From Terriglobia bacterium (GTDB taxonomy: Bacteria; Acidobacteriota; Terriglobia; Acidiferrales; UBA7541): DNA of 64,000 nucleotides. The DNA lies in the NCBI GenBank assembly GCA_020073585.1, contig JAIQEV010000016.1:1-64000 (forward strand). The letters run 5' to 3'. The position numbers and the translations under genes were made by a program. The notes beneath the pieces were generated by a model. It worked only from the letters and a program-made list of their open reading frames with translations. It was not told where the DNA came from and did not search any database. Each line of letters starts with the position of its first letter. Within the stretch, counting starts at the first letter, position 1. This document shows positions 34,231 through 43,803 of this stretch, one piece after another.

Positions 34231-36604
34231 TGTCCACCCCCTGCGTCGCGATGTTGTGGGCGATATCCTCGGCAGTGACCGTGAGCTTGTACGTACCCGG
34301 TATCGCCTGCTCGGGAATCGCCAACTGCCCGGTATTCGCCCCCGCGCGCGCGTCCCATTTCAATCCCACGGGAGCGGCGCCTTCCAGCCGCGCTACCAGC
34401 GTGTGCGTGCTCTGCGAAGCCGCCACTTTCAGATCCAGCATCTGCCCGCGACGAAAGCGTTTGCGGTCCAGCTTGATCTGCACTACCGGCGGCTTGCTGG
34501 CGATCACAAAGGTCTTCGCTTCCCGGTAGGTATGCCCGGCGCGGTCGCGCAGCACCAGACGGACCGTGTAGGTGCCATCCTGCATGTCGCTGGGCGCGTA
34601 GAACCGCGTCTGCCACACATCTTCCGCCGCGAGATGCCGCAACCTCTGCACCAGCCCGAAGGGAAACAGCGCGACCACGGAGACGATGGCTTCGTCGGTC
34701 TTCACCCGCAGCACCGGATCTCCCGGACGGATCACCCGCGGTCGCAGCAGCGCGCGCGGCACCGCCAGAAACGACGTATACGGCGTGACGAACTTGTACT
34801 GCCGTGCCAGGCGCATGATCTCCTCGATCGTGGCCGTGTCTTCCCCTTCGCGCTGGATCTTTTCCAGCAGCGCATCCACGCGCGCGCGCGCCCACAGCCG
34901 CGGCAACTGCGCGTGCTCGAAGGATTCCTTCGGGAGACTGGCCTTGCTGGTCATCTCCAGAGGCGTTGCGTCGCGCACGCCGCGCACCGCGAAGCTCACG
35001 TCCGCCCGCGGCTGCGCGTACCGCCCGACCCACGCCGCCAGCGATCCCGAAAAAGCCGCATCCTGCAGCGCATAGACGCTGTCCACTCCGGCGTCCTGAG
35101 ATACATCCAGACGCAATTGCCCGACGGGACTGCGCCCGATCTTGGAGAGAAAAGAAGCGAGCTTGAAGTCCATGGGCTCGGTGGAAAGCACATTTTCGAG
35201 CAAGCCATCCTGGCGCGCGAGCAGGCGCAGCAGCGGCAGGTTGGCGTCGTCGCCCACGCCGAAAATATAGGTTTTCGGGCGCTGCGCTTCCGGCAAGCGC
35301 TTCCAGCTCGCCGCGTAGCTCGCGGCGAGCTTGCCGTTCTGGATCGGCCCGCGCGTCGCGCCGCCGTCGCTGAGCAGGAGAAGGTAGAGGTTGCCGCTGC
35401 CCGCGGAGGCGCACTGCTGCAGCGCGCTCTCCAACGCCGCTTGCATGTCCGTGCCGCCGCGCAATCGGCTGGCGCGCACGAAATCCAGCGCGCGCTGAAT
35501 GCCTCCGCTGTCCGCGGCCACCGGCGCGGGCTGGAACGTAAACGTCTGGCTGTTGAACAGCACCAGATTGAAGCGGTCCGCGGGCCGCAACGTCCGCAGC
35601 AGCGTCTCCAGCGCCCGGTAGCTGCGCTCCAGCTTCTCCCACTGCATGGACAGTGAAGTATCGAACAGAATGATCAGCGTTTTGGCCGGGCCGCCGTTCG
35701 CCGCGCCACCCGCCGCGGGCGCGGGAGCCTGCGGCCCATAGCCCAGCAGCGCCTCCGCCGCGAAGAACCCGGGCTCGTTGGTGCTGCGCACCGGCGCCGT
35801 TTCCGTGGGCGAGGGCTGCCCGCTAACCGGATTGCGGTAGGTCAGCACCTGCAGGGTGTCGCTCCCTGCGCGGTCCAGATCGTAGGTGGTCACGAAGTCT
35901 TCCGTGAGGTTTACGTTCTGCCCTTCGAAGCGCCCTTTGACGAGGTGCGGGGTGTTCTGCTCGAGCTGCAGCGGATAGCTCTTCGCCGCGGCCTGGAAGT
36001 TGGCGATGGCGTGCGCCGAGCGTAATTCGAAGTTGATCCACAGATGCCGCGCGGCCTGCGCCTGGTAGGCGTCCGGGCGCAGCGCGATGGCGAAGTAGGA
36101 CTTCAGATTCTCGACGGGGATGGACTCATGGTATTCGAATTCCAGGCGCTTGGTGCCGTAGGGCGGGATGGGCACGATGCGCGCGCTGAAAACCGCGCTG
36201 CGCTTGGCCTCTTCCGCGCCGCGCTCCCCCATCTGCAGCAGACCGGGGTCGATGGCCTGCTGCTTGAGCTGCGTATAGATCTCTTCGGCGCGCTTGCGCT
36301 CCAGGATCACCGCGGGAATGCGCGTCGGCCCGTCCCACACCGCGAAATCGGAGACCGTAGCGCGGCTGGGCAGGGCGAAGACGTAGTTGCCCTCCTCGAT
36401 ATGGTTGGTGTGATTGGCGAAGACCTGGCGCACGAAGACGCGGGCATCGCCGTTGTCGATGCGGATGGTGATCTCCATCTCTTCGAGCGAGAGGATCGCC
36501 GGGTCGGGTTGCGCCTTGTCGCGCGGGATCAGCACGCCGCCATCGGCAAAAACCAGAGCGGGCGTGCACAGCAGCAGGACCATCGCGATCAGTGGTGTTT
36601 TCAT
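34214..36604 (-). CDS. VIT and von Willebrand factor A domain protein
   Basis: A 796-residue exported protein (signal about 1-20, ending VFA-DGGV). Residues ~25-170 form a VIT (inter-alpha-trypsin) domain (VFVRQVFANHTNHIEEGNY, YGTKRLEFEY). Residues ~310-480 form a VWA domain with an intact metal site DTSLS, GGTD (RLRGGTDMQ) and LSDGG. The C-terminal ~100 residues look Ig-like (TYTVRLVLRDRAGHTY, GTYKLTVTAEDIAHN). Such proteins mediate metal-dependent protein binding outside the cytoplasm. It overlaps the propeller gene by 4 bp and the giant TPR gene by 17 bp. Confidence 0.88.
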   Translation of the reverse strand: MKTPLIAMVLLLCTPALVFADGGVLIPRDKAQPDPAILSLEEMEITIRIDNGDARVFVRQVFANHTNHIEEGNYVFALPSRATVSDFAVWDGPTRIPAVILERKRAEEIYTQLKQQAIDPGLLQMGERGAEEAKRSAVFSARIVPIPPYGTKRLEFEYHESIPVENLKSYFAIALRPDAYQAQAARHLWINFELRSAHAIANFQAAAKSYPLQLEQNTPHLVKGRFEGQNVNLTEDFVTTYDLDRAGSDTLQVLTYRNPVSGQPSPTETAPVRSTNEPGFFAAEALLGYGPQAPAPAAGGAANGGPAKTLIILFDTSLSMQWEKLERSYRALETLLRTLRPADRFNLVLFNSQTFTFQPAPVAADSGGIQRALDFVRASRLRGGTDMQAALESALQQCASAGSGNLYLLLLSDGGATRGPIQNGKLAASYAASWKRLPEAQRPKTYIFGVGDDANLPLLRLLARQDGLLENVLSTEPMDFKLASFLSKIGRSPVGQLRLDVSQDAGVDSVYALQDAAFSGSLAAWVGRYAQPRADVSFAVRGVRDATPLEMTSKASLPKESFEHAQLPRLWARARVDALLEKIQREGEDTATIEEIMRLARQYKFVTPYTSFLAVPRALLRPRVIRPGDPVLRVKTDEAIVSVVALFPFGLVQRLRHLAAEDVWQTRFYAPSDMQDGTYTVRLVLRDRAGHTYREAKTFVIASKPPVVQIKLDRKRFRRGQMLDLKVAASQSTHTLVARLEGAAPVGLKWDARAGANTGQLAIPEQAIPGTYKLTVTAEDIAHNIATQGVDIEILP

Positions 36605-38526
36605 GGATGCAGCTTCTGCTCCGGAATGCGTACCAGCCCGTTGTCCGTTCCCACGTAGAGATAGCCGTTGCTCTCGGCCAGCGCGGTCACATTCGCCGAC
36701 GGCAGGCCCTGCGTCAGCGCCGACCAGCGCCCCGACTCGCGCTCATAGACATACAGGCCCTGGCCCAGCGTGCCTGCGAAGACATGCCGCGGCGTCACCA
36801 GCATCGCGTTGGGATTCACTTCGAACGCGCCGCTGCCCTTCTCGAAGGGATGGAAGCGCCCCGCGCGATCCAGCCCGGCGATCCCCGCGCCGTAGGTGCC
36901 GACCATCCACTCCTCGCCCACGGGAACCACGGCGGTGATCCAGTTGTGCTGGAGCCCCGAGGTCGCGGTCGTGTAACTCGCCTGCACATCACCCTTGCCG
37001 ATCATCGAAAGCCCGCCCAGCGTGCCCACCAGCAGCTCGTCGCCCGCAACCCCCAGCGCATAGATGTGGTTGTTCACCAGCCCATGAAAGGCGTAGAGGC
37101 TGCGCGCCCCGCCGGCGTCCAGAAACGTCAGCCCCGCGGGCGTGGCCACCGCCAGGCCGTCGCGATAGGCCACCACGTCGGTCACGTGATCGGCGATCAG
37201 TCCGTCGGCGCGCGTCAGCACCTGCTCCTGGCTTCCCGCGGCGTCGAAGCGCACCAGGCCGTTGGCGGTGGCCACCGCCACGCTTCCCGTGCGCGCATCC
37301 GGCAGGATGCGGTTGATGCAGAAGACGTGCTCGTTCTCGATGTGCGTGGCCCGCCCGCGATCCGCCGGCAATTCATCCAGGCCGCGATCGAAATAGCCGA
37401 TCCACAGCCGCCCGCTCTTGTCCGCCGCCAGCGCCGAGATGTTGCGGTCGCTGAGCACCGCGGGGCCCGGCTGCAGCACCTGCTGCCAGCCAAACCCGCG
37501 CCCGCTCATGCGATACAAGGCATTGCGCGTCAGCGCATAGATCGCTTCGCCGGACTCGAAGAACTGCCGCACCTCCGTCAATTCCGCGGATGTTCCCGCG
37601 CTGGCGTTGGGCCGCCGCCCCTCGAGCGGAATGGCCAGCACGCCCTGATCCTCGGAGCCCACAAAGAGCTCGCCCCGCGTGGCCAGCACCGCGCTGGTGA
37701 GCACGCCCGGCACCAGCACCCGCGAGAAACGCCCGCGCTCGAAGACCGCCACACCCAGCACCGTGCCGGCGTAAGTCTTTTCCCCGGCAATGGCGATGGC
37801 TTGCACCTGGCGGTCCGGCAGCCCCTGCTCTTCTCCAAAGGTTTCCGTGGCCCCGGCGTGCCAGTGCAGCACGCCTTGATCCAGCGTGCCCACCCACAGA
37901 TCCGATTCCGTGCCGGCGAGCGCCGTCACGTAGAGATTGCTCAAAGTGGAATGCAGCGGCGTGATCTGCTTTCCGTCGTAGAGCAGCACGCCGCGCTTCT
38001 TTGTCCCGATCAGGAGATGCCCGGCGGCCACCGGCAAAATGGAAGTGATGGTGCGCACGCCGGGGTCCTGCGGAAATATCTGCCGGAAGCCGCGCCCATC
38101 GAACGCCAGCAAGCCTTCCTGCGCCGTCGCCACCACAAGTTCCGGCTCGCGCGCATCCGCCAGCACTGCCGGCGCCAGCGCCACCAGCGGCGAGGACGGA
38201 AGATCCCGCCCCACGGCAAACTGCCGCAGCGGTGTGCCGTTGGGATCGTATTCCAGAAGTCCCGCAGGCCCGGCGATATATAGATGTTCCTGAAAGCGCG
38301 CCGCCTGGAGGAACACCGCCGGCGCGCTGACCAACTCGAAATTCTGTTCCGCCGGTGTGGCGAAGGGCTGCACGGAAAAGCGGATCTCGCGCTCGGAGCG
38401 GACTTCTTCCCGGGAGAGGCGCAGCGCCCGGGAGGCGCGCCAGCCCGCAAAACCCACGGCCAAAAGAAAAAGTGCCAGACCCGCTGCCGCAACCGCCCGC
38501 CCTGACACTCTTCCGGCCTGGAGCAT
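36601..38526 (-). CDS. Membrane-anchored propeller protein (two-component-regulator-propeller type)
   Basis: A 641-residue protein with one membrane segment (about 9-29, AVAAAGLALFLLAVGFAGW) followed by repeating beta-propeller blades. Examples are HLLIGTKKRGVLLYDG, DLWVGTLDQGVLHWHAG, ELFVGSEDQGVLAIPL, RLWIGYFDRGLDELP and YLYVGTDNGLVRIPE. The blades resemble the sensor propellers of hybrid two-component regulators, but no kinase or DNA-binding domain follows. GGAGAGG lies just upstream of the ATG at 38526; an in-frame extension of 104 codons covers the promoter and is rejected. It is first gene of the six-gene operon. Confidence 0.85.
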   Translation of the reverse strand: MLQAGRVSGRAVAAAGLALFLLAVGFAGWRASRALRLSREEVRSEREIRFSVQPFATPAEQNFELVSAPAVFLQAARFQEHLYIAGPAGLLEYDPNGTPLRQFAVGRDLPSSPLVALAPAVLADAREPELVVATAQEGLLAFDGRGFRQIFPQDPGVRTITSILPVAAGHLLIGTKKRGVLLYDGKQITPLHSTLSNLYVTALAGTESDLWVGTLDQGVLHWHAGATETFGEEQGLPDRQVQAIAIAGEKTYAGTVLGVAVFERGRFSRVLVPGVLTSAVLATRGELFVGSEDQGVLAIPLEGRRPNASAGTSAELTEVRQFFESGEAIYALTRNALYRMSGRGFGWQQVLQPGPAVLSDRNISALAADKSGRLWIGYFDRGLDELPADRGRATHIENEHVFCINRILPDARTGSVAVATANGLVRFDAAGSQEQVLTRADGLIADHVTDVVAYRDGLAVATPAGLTFLDAGGARSLYAFHGLVNNHIYALGVAGDELLVGTLGGLSMIGKGDVQASYTTATSGLQHNWITAVVPVGEEWMVGTYGAGIAGLDRAGRFHPFEKGSGAFEVNPNAMLVTPRHVFAGTLGQGLYVYERESGRWSALTQGLPSANVTALAESNGYLYVGTDNGLVRIPEQKLHP

Positions 38527-38548
38527 GGCACCTCTCCGACGAAGCTGC

Positions 38549-38576
38549 ACTATACCCTCAAAACGAAGCCCGTAAA
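38549..38576 (-). promoter_or_regulatory. Predicted promoter of the six-gene envelope operon
   Basis: Reading the minus strand, TTTACG (38576-38571) and TATAGT (38554-38549) are separated by 16 bases, a reasonable sigma-70-type pair. The start would fall near 38542, leaving a short leader that contains the GGAGAGG ribosome binding site of the propeller gene. Confidence 0.5.
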
Positions 38577-38781
38577 ATAGTACGCACCCAAAATGCCACG
38601 CCTGACCGGATTGAAAAGAAAGGCGTTGTGGCGGAAGGCCCCGGAGCGGGCGCGTGTATCGCCATACACGCTGTGTCGCCCACACCATACCCGCCTTTCT
38701 GGAATGCCTGCTCGCGCACAAAATCCCGGGCGGATCCGGTGCGAACGCTGCATTTTCGAAATCTTCCATCAAAACTTCGCA

Positions 38782-38810
38782 TTGACAGACCCGAAAAGAT
38801 TCTTTACTCT
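38782..38810 (+). promoter_or_regulatory. Sigma-70-type promoter of the his operon
   Basis: A perfect -35 box TTGACA (38782-38787), a 17-base spacer and a -10 box TACTCT (38805-38810) lie just upstream of the His leader peptide. Transcription should start near 38817, only about five bases before the leader ATG at 38822. That explains the lack of a Shine-Dalgarno sequence there and implies a leaderless or near-leaderless mRNA. Confidence 0.75.
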
Positions 38811-38821
38811 TCTCCTTCGCA

Positions 38822-38893
38822 ATGTTCAGCACACCCAACCGCCGGGCGCATCATCATCACGGTCACAGGCCGCGCCCGATAAGGTGTGCATAG
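38822..38893 (+). CDS. hisL: Histidine operon leader peptide
   Basis: A 23-codon frame from ATG to TAG encodes four consecutive histidines, a glycine and another histidine (residues 10-15, HHHHGH). It sits between a strong promoter and a Rho-independent terminator upstream of eight his genes. This is the hallmark of a histidine attenuator: ribosome stalling at the His codons when charged tRNA-His is scarce allows an antiterminator to form. There is no ribosome binding site, and the ATG lies a few bases from the predicted transcript start. Confidence 0.8.
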   Translation: MFSTPNRRAHHHHGHRPRPIRCA

Positions 38894-38931
38894 CGATTCG
38901 CTAAACAAAGCACTCATCGGCCCGCTGGCGC
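38843..38931 (+). promoter_or_regulatory. His attenuator: alternative RNA pairings
   Basis: CGGGCGC (38843-38849) can pair with GCGCCCG (38872-38878), enclosing the His codons. The same downstream strand can instead pair with later bases: GCGCC (38872-38876) with GGCGC (38927-38931), and CGAT (38877-38880) with ATCG (38916-38919). This second pairing occupies part of the left arm of the terminator. A small TAGCG-CGCTA hairpin begins at the leader stop (38891-38903). This is the switch geometry expected of leader-peptide attenuation. Confidence 0.6.
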
Positions 38932-38958
38932 AAAAAGCCCCAGCGGGTTTTTTGTTTT
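38921..38958 (+). terminator. Rho-independent attenuator terminator before hisI
   Basis: CCCGCTGG (38921-38928) pairs with CCAGCGGG (38940-38947) and is followed directly by TTTTTTGTTTT. It lies 29 bp before the hisI ATG and downstream of the His leader peptide, so it acts as the regulated terminator of the operon. Confidence 0.85.
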
Positions 38959-38986
38959 AGGGCGATGGTTTCGGGAGGAAAGCACC

Positions 38987-39376
38987 ATGGAAATCGCATT
39001 CGAAAAAAGCGGCGGTCTGGTTTCGGCCATCGTTCAGGACCATGACACCGGCGAAGTGCTGATGCTCGGCTTCATGAACGCAGAGGCTCTGGCCGAGACG
39101 CAGCGGACCCGCGAGGTCGTGTTCTTCAGCCGTTCCAGAAATCGCCTCTGGAAGAAGGGCGAATCCAGCGGGCATGTGCTGAAAGTACGCGAGCTGCTCG
39201 TGGATTGCGACGCCGATGCGCTGCTCGTGCGCGTCGAGGCCGTCGGGCCCGGGGTTTGCCACGAAGGCTACCGCACCTGCTTCTTCCGCAGAATGGACGG
39301 CGATGGAAGCGTCGCCGTGACCGCCGAGCGGACCTTTTCGCCGGAAAAAGTGTACGGACAGGAGAACAAACGATGA
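38987..39376 (+). CDS. hisI: Phosphoribosyl-AMP cyclohydrolase
   Basis: Third step of histidine synthesis, opening the adenine ring of PR-AMP. It has 129 residues with the family motifs [26 protein letters not shown] and [10 protein letters not shown]. It is monofunctional: the HisE pyrophosphohydrolase domain that is fused in many bacteria is absent, and no hisE is found in the window. Its position first in the operon is unlike the enteric order. GGGAGGA precedes the ATG. It overlaps hisG by four bases. Confidence 0.96.
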   Translation: MEIAFEKSGGLVSAIVQDHDTGEVLMLGFMNAEALAETQRTREVVFFSRSRNRLWKKGESSGHVLKVRELLVDCDADALLVRVEAVGPGVCHEGYRTCFFRRMDGDGSVAVTAERTFSPEKVYGQENKR

Positions 39377-40245
39377 GTCGGCTGAAGCTGGGAATCCCCA
39401 AGGGCAGTCTGCAGGAAGCGACGATCGACCTCTTGACGCGCGGGGGCTGGAAGGTCACGCTGAGTTCGCGCAGCTATGTGCCGGCGATTGACGACGTGGA
39501 GATCGAATGCCTGCTGGTACGCGCGCAGGAGATGGCGCGTTACGTCGAGACCGGGGCTCTCGACGCCGGCATCACCGGACACGACTGGGTCGTCGAAACC
39601 GGTGCGACCGTCGAGGAACTGGCCGAGCTGGTTTACGCCAAGCAGAGGCTGGCGCGGGTGCGCTGGGTGCTCGCGGTGCCGGAGGATTCGCCCATCCGCT
39701 CGCCAAAGGATCTGGAAGGCAAAGTCATCGCGACCGAGGTGGTACAAATCACCGAGAAGTATCTGGCGCGGCATGGCGTGCAAGCGCGCGTGGAATTCTC
39801 CTGGGGCGCTACGGAAGTGAAGGTGCCGCGGCTCGCCGATGCCATCGTGGAAGTCACCGAGACCGGCTCCTCGCTGCGCGCCAACCGCCTGCGCATCGTG
39901 GATACCATTCTCGAATCGGCGACGGTGTTCATCATGAACCGCGGAGCGGCTGCGGACCCCTGGAAGCGCGAGAAGGCGGAGAGCCTGATCCTCATGCTGC
40001 AGGGGGCCATCGCCGCGGCCAGCAAGGTGGGGCTGATGCTCAACGTGCGGCGCGAGGATCTGGCGGCCGTACTGGGCGTGCTGCCGGCGCTGAAGAATCC
40101 CACGATATCGCCGCTGAGCGATTCCGATTGGGTGGCGGTGAACACCATCATCGAGGAAGCGGTGGTGCGACAGATTCTGCCCAGGCTCAAAGCTGCGAAC
40201 GCGCAGGGGATTGTCGAGTATCCCTTGAACAAGATTGTGCTCTAA
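39373..40245 (+). CDS. hisG: ATP phosphoribosyltransferase, long form
   Basis: Commits ATP and PRPP to histidine synthesis. With 290 residues it is the long form, with a C-terminal ACT-like regulatory domain (about 215-290) that gives histidine feedback and removes the need for HisZ. Motifs are [27 protein letters not shown] and the PRPP-site [19 protein letters not shown]. It starts within the hisI stop (ATGA) and overlaps hisD by one base (TAATG). Confidence 0.96.
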   Translation: MSRLKLGIPKGSLQEATIDLLTRGGWKVTLSSRSYVPAIDDVEIECLLVRAQEMARYVETGALDAGITGHDWVVETGATVEELAELVYAKQRLARVRWVLAVPEDSPIRSPKDLEGKVIATEVVQITEKYLARHGVQARVEFSWGATEVKVPRLADAIVEVTETGSSLRANRLRIVDTILESATVFIMNRGAAADPWKREKAESLILMLQGAIAAASKVGLMLNVRREDLAAVLGVLPALKNPTISPLSDSDWVAVNTIIEEAVVRQILPRLKAANAQGIVEYPLNKIVL

Positions 40246-41498
40246 TGCGCATCCTGAAACTCACACCGGCGCTCGAGAAACAGCTTCTGCGGGCGCGCCA
40301 GCAGCGCGACGTCGAGGCGGAACGGATTGCGTCGCGGATTATTGCCGACGTGCGCAGGCGCGGCGATGTGGCCCTTGCGGCATGGGCCAGGAAACTGGAT
40401 GGAGTGGATTTGCGGCGTCAGGGCGTGTGGATTACGCGCCGCGAGATGCGAGCCACGGGCCGCGGCGTGAGCGCTGAATTCCTACGCGCACTGCGCCATT
40501 CCGTCAAGAATGTGCGACGGGTTGCAGAGAAGCAGTTGCCTCGCCCGTGGACGCTCGAGATCGAGCCGGGCGTGAAGATCGGCCAGATGATTCGGCCCAT
40601 CGAGTCCATCGGCTGCTATATCCCCGGCGGACGATTTGCCCTGGTCTCGACGCTGGTCATGACGGTGGTTCCAGCGCTGGCCGCCGGAGTGCCGCGCATT
40701 GTGGTGGTCTGCCCCAAGCCGAATGCGGAGTTGCTGGCCGCGGCCAAGCTCCTCGGTGTCGTCGAAGTCGCCAGGATTGGCGGCGCGCAGGCCATCGCGG
40801 CGCTGGCTTATGGAACGCGCGAGATCCGGCGTGTGGACAAGATTTTTGGACCCGGCAACCGCTACGTCACCGCCGCAAAACAACTGGTCAGCAGCGATTG
40901 TGCGATCGATCTGCCGGCGGGCCCCACGGAAGCCATCGTCCTGGCGACGAAGGGCAATCCGCGCTGGATTGCGGCGGACCTACTGGCCCAGGCGGAGCAT
41001 GCGCCGGATGCGGGCAGCTTTCTGGTGACCACATCGGCGGAGCTCGCGCGAGCTGTCGCTGTGGAAGTAGAAACGCAACTAAAGAGTTTTCCGCCGGCCA
41101 ATCCAGCTCACCTGTCCATGCGCCGCACGGGAGCTATCGTGCTCGCCGCTTCGCTCGGCGCCGCATGCGATTTCGTCAATCGATTTGCCCCGGAGCACCT
41201 CAGTCTTCCGGACAATTCACAGGGGCTGCTGCAGAAGATCCGCGCGGCGGGAACCGTGTTTCTGGGGCCCTGGGGCGCGCAGCCCTTGGGCGATTACATG
41301 AGCGGCAGCAACCACGTCCTGCCGACAGGAGGCTGGGCGCGCATGCGCGGCGGGCTCTCCGCAGCGGATTTCGTGAAGTGCATCAGCGTCCAGTCCATCG
41401 GCCCCCGCGGATTCGCCCGTCTGGCGTACGATGTCCGGACGCTGGCCGGAGCGGAAGGATTGCTGGCACACGCGAATGCCGTGGAGGTACGCCAATGA
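40245..41498 (+). CDS. hisD: Histidinol dehydrogenase
   Basis: Zinc-dependent oxidation of histidinol to histidine, the last two steps of the pathway. It has 417 residues. GCYIPGGRFAL, RVDKIFGPGNRYVTAAK, DLPAGPTEA, QAEHAPDAGSFL (zinc ligands and NAD region), APEHLSL and SGSNHVLPTGGWARM are all present and intact. It overlaps hisG by one base and hisC by four. Confidence 0.97.
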   Translation: MRILKLTPALEKQLLRARQQRDVEAERIASRIIADVRRRGDVALAAWARKLDGVDLRRQGVWITRREMRATGRGVSAEFLRALRHSVKNVRRVAEKQLPRPWTLEIEPGVKIGQMIRPIESIGCYIPGGRFALVSTLVMTVVPALAAGVPRIVVVCPKPNAELLAAAKLLGVVEVARIGGAQAIAALAYGTREIRRVDKIFGPGNRYVTAAKQLVSSDCAIDLPAGPTEAIVLATKGNPRWIAADLLAQAEHAPDAGSFLVTTSAELARAVAVEVETQLKSFPPANPAHLSMRRTGAIVLAASLGAACDFVNRFAPEHLSLPDNSQGLLQKIRAAGTVFLGPWGAQPLGDYMSGSNHVLPTGGWARMRGGLSAADFVKCISVQSIGPRGFARLAYDVRTLAGAEGLLAHANAVEVRQ

Positions 41499-42598
41499 AA
41501 GTCCAGTTGCCGGTCCGCAGAGCCATCCTCGAGCGGCGCACGTATGAGCCGCTCGCGGAGGGCCGGCGAAACAAGCTGCGCCTCGATTTCAACGAAAACA
41601 CCGCGGGCTGCTCGCCGGCGGTGCCGCGCGCCCTCGCGAAGCTCAGCACGAAACAGCTCGCCATGTATCCCGAGTACGAAGCGTCCACGCAGCGCTTGGC
41701 GCGTCATTTCGGCGTGCACCCGCAAGAACTGCTGCTCGCCAATGGCGGAGACGATGCCCTGCGCGTCTTCTTCGACGCATTCGTGGATGCCGGAAGTCGC
41801 ATTCTGATCTGCGAGCCGACATTTCCGATGTACCGCTACTACGCGGAGATCTTTGCCGCGCGCATCGACGCAATACATTACAGCGCCGAGATGCAGTTTC
41901 CGCTCGAGGACGCGTTCCTGGCATTGCGCAAGAAGCCGCGCGTCCTGTTCCTCGCCAATCCCAATAATCCCACGGGCACGCTGCTCCAGAAGGCGCAGTT
42001 GCAGGCGATTCTGAAGGCCGCGACGCATACCGCCGTGGTGATTGACGAAGCCTATGCGGACTTTTCCGGCCTGACGCTCATCCCGTGGATACGCCGGTAT
42101 CCACAGCTGTTTGTGGCCCGGACATTTTCGAAGGCTGCGGGACTTGCCTCCTTGCGCCTGGGCGCGGTGATCGCCTGCGCCGAGTCGCTCGCGCTCTTGC
42201 GGCGCGCCATGCCTCCCTACCCCGTCAACCTGGCAGCCCTCGTTGCCGCCGATGCCGCGGTGCGCGACCGGGCGGCGATGCGCAGGTATGTGAAGGATGT
42301 GAAACGCGTGCGTACTTGGTTTGCGGCGGAGCTCAAGCGCTTGGGCGTGACGACGTATCCAAGCGCGGGAAATTTCTTGCTTGCGGATTTCGGGCCGGGC
42401 GGACCGGCATTATTCGAAAAGTTCGCTCGCCGGGGGATTCTGGTGCGCGAACGAAGCAAAGAAATCGGGCCGGGGTTTGTGCGCATTACGATTGGCACGG
42501 CAGCAGAGATGCAGCGGCTATCAAAAGCAATCCAGACGAGTGGATTCTCGCCCGCCAGCTCGGAACGACGGTGGCGCAGGCGTACCGGAACAATTTGA
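41495..42598 (+). CDS. hisC: Histidinol-phosphate aminotransferase
   Basis: PLP-dependent fold-type I aminotransferase of 367 residues that transfers the amino group from glutamate to imidazole-acetol phosphate. [50 protein letters not shown] and the PLP-lysine motif [14 protein letters not shown] are visible. The last ~20 residues are arginine-rich ([13 protein letters not shown]) and outside the family fold. It overlaps hisD by four bases and ends 7 bp before hisB. Confidence 0.95.
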   Translation: MKVQLPVRRAILERRTYEPLAEGRRNKLRLDFNENTAGCSPAVPRALAKLSTKQLAMYPEYEASTQRLARHFGVHPQELLLANGGDDALRVFFDAFVDAGSRILICEPTFPMYRYYAEIFAARIDAIHYSAEMQFPLEDAFLALRKKPRVLFLANPNNPTGTLLQKAQLQAILKAATHTAVVIDEAYADFSGLTLIPWIRRYPQLFVARTFSKAAGLASLRLGAVIACAESLALLRRAMPPYPVNLAALVAADAAVRDRAAMRRYVKDVKRVRTWFAAELKRLGVTTYPSAGNFLLADFGPGGPALFEKFARRGILVRERSKEIGPGFVRITIGTAAEMQRLSKAIQTSGFSPASSERRWRRRTGTI

Positions 42599-42605
42599 GG
42601 TGAGC

Positions 42606-43196
42606 ATGCCACGAAGGGCCACGATTCATCGCAAAACGAACGAGACTGACATCCATCTGCGCTTGAATCTGGACGGACGCGGAAGGGCGAGCGTGACGAC
42701 CGGCATCGCTTTCTTCGACCACATGCTGGATCTGGTGGCCCGGCACGGCGCCTTCGATCTGGATTTGCGTGTGCAAGGCGATCTGGCCGTGGACCAGCAC
42801 CATACCGTGGAAGACACTGGCATCGCCCTTGGCGAAGCGGTGCTGCAGGCGTTGCGCACAAAGCGCGGCATTCTGCGCGCCGGCTATTTCCTGATGCCCA
42901 TGGACGAGACCCTCGCGGCAGCCGCGGTGGACCTCGGCGGGCGGCCCTACTGCGTGGTCAAGGGCCGGATCGCAGCGGCACGAGTCGGGGATTTTCAAAC
43001 CGAGCTGGTGGAGGATTTTTTCCAGGGCTTCGCCCAGGCCGCGCGGGCCAACGTCCATCTCCGGGCGCTTTACGGACGATCGTCGCACCACCAGGTCGAG
43101 GCCATCTTCAAGGCCTTCGCGCGGGCGCTGCGCTTCGCGGTCTCTCGGGACAGGCGCCTGCGCCGGGTGCTGCCCAGCACGAAGGGATTGCTCTGA
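42606..43196 (+). CDS. hisB: Imidazoleglycerol-phosphate dehydratase
   Basis: Manganese enzyme of 196 residues that dehydrates IGP. The metal-binding signatures [29 protein letters not shown] and the second-half [17 protein letters not shown] are present. It is monofunctional, lacking the N-terminal histidinol-phosphatase of the enteric fusion, so that activity must come from another gene. I start at MPRRATIHR; an upstream in-frame extension lies inside hisC. One base separates it from hisH. Confidence 0.96.
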   Translation: MPRRATIHRKTNETDIHLRLNLDGRGRASVTTGIAFFDHMLDLVARHGAFDLDLRVQGDLAVDQHHTVEDTGIALGEAVLQALRTKRGILRAGYFLMPMDETLAAAAVDLGGRPYCVVKGRIAAARVGDFQTELVEDFFQGFAQAARANVHLRALYGRSSHHQVEAIFKAFARALRFAVSRDRRLRRVLPSTKGLL

Positions 43197-43197
43197 C

Positions 43198-43803
43198 ATG
43201 AAAGTGACACTCGTGGATTACGGCGCGGGAAATGTTCCGTCCGTCGAACGCGCCTTGCAGCGCCTGGAGGCCGTTTCGGAGCGCGCTAGCTCGCCGGACG
43301 GCATTTCGAAAGCCGCGGCGCTGTTGTTGCCCGGCGTCGGGCATTATGCGGCGCTGATCCGCGCCCTGGATGAGCGGGGACTGCGCGGCCCGCTAACCGA
43401 AGCGATCGGCCGCGGCGTGCCGTTTCTGGGGATTTGCCTCGGACTTCAGGCGCTCTACGAATCCAGCGAGGAAGCACCCGAATTGGCCGGCCTGCAATTG
43501 CTGCCCGGGCACGTGCGCTCCCTGCCGGACACCGTCAAGCTGCCGCACATGGGCTGGAACCAGTTGCAGCCACGCCGTGAATCCCGGCTGCTCGAAGGGA
43601 TCGGCCGGGGCTCCTACTTTTATTTTGCGCATTCCTATGCCGCAGCGAGCGCGGACGCGGATGTGGTGGCGACCTGCACGCACGGAACGGACTTTGTGGC
43701 GGCTTTGGAAAAGGAAAATCTTTGCGCCGTGCAGTTTCACCCGGAAAAGAGCGGCGAGGCCGGCGCACGCGTTCTGCAGAACTTCCTGAGGATGGCGGCA
43801 TGA
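43198..43803 (+). CDS. hisH: Imidazole glycerol phosphate synthase, glutaminase subunit
   Basis: Class I glutamine amidotransferase of 201 residues that supplies ammonia to HisF. VDYGAGNVPSVERAL and LPGVGHY are family signatures. The catalytic triad is present: nucleophile cysteine in LGICLGLQAL, and His and Glu in QFHPEKSGE. It overlaps hisF by four bases, consistent with obligate complex formation. Confidence 0.96.
   Translation: MKVTLVDYGAGNVPSVERALQRLEAVSERASSPDGISKAAALLLPGVGHYAALIRALDERGLRGPLTEAIGRGVPFLGICLGLQALYESSEEAPELAGLQLLPGHVRSLPDTVKLPHMGWNQLQPRRESRLLEGIGRGSYFYFAHSYAAASADADVVATCTHGTDFVAALEKENLCAVQFHPEKSGEAGARVLQNFLRMAA

Noticed and set aside
38527-38838. N-terminal extension of the propeller gene to 38838
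   Set aside because: The extension covers the predicted promoters of both divergent operons, and the ATG at 38526 has a good ribosome binding site and begins the membrane segment.
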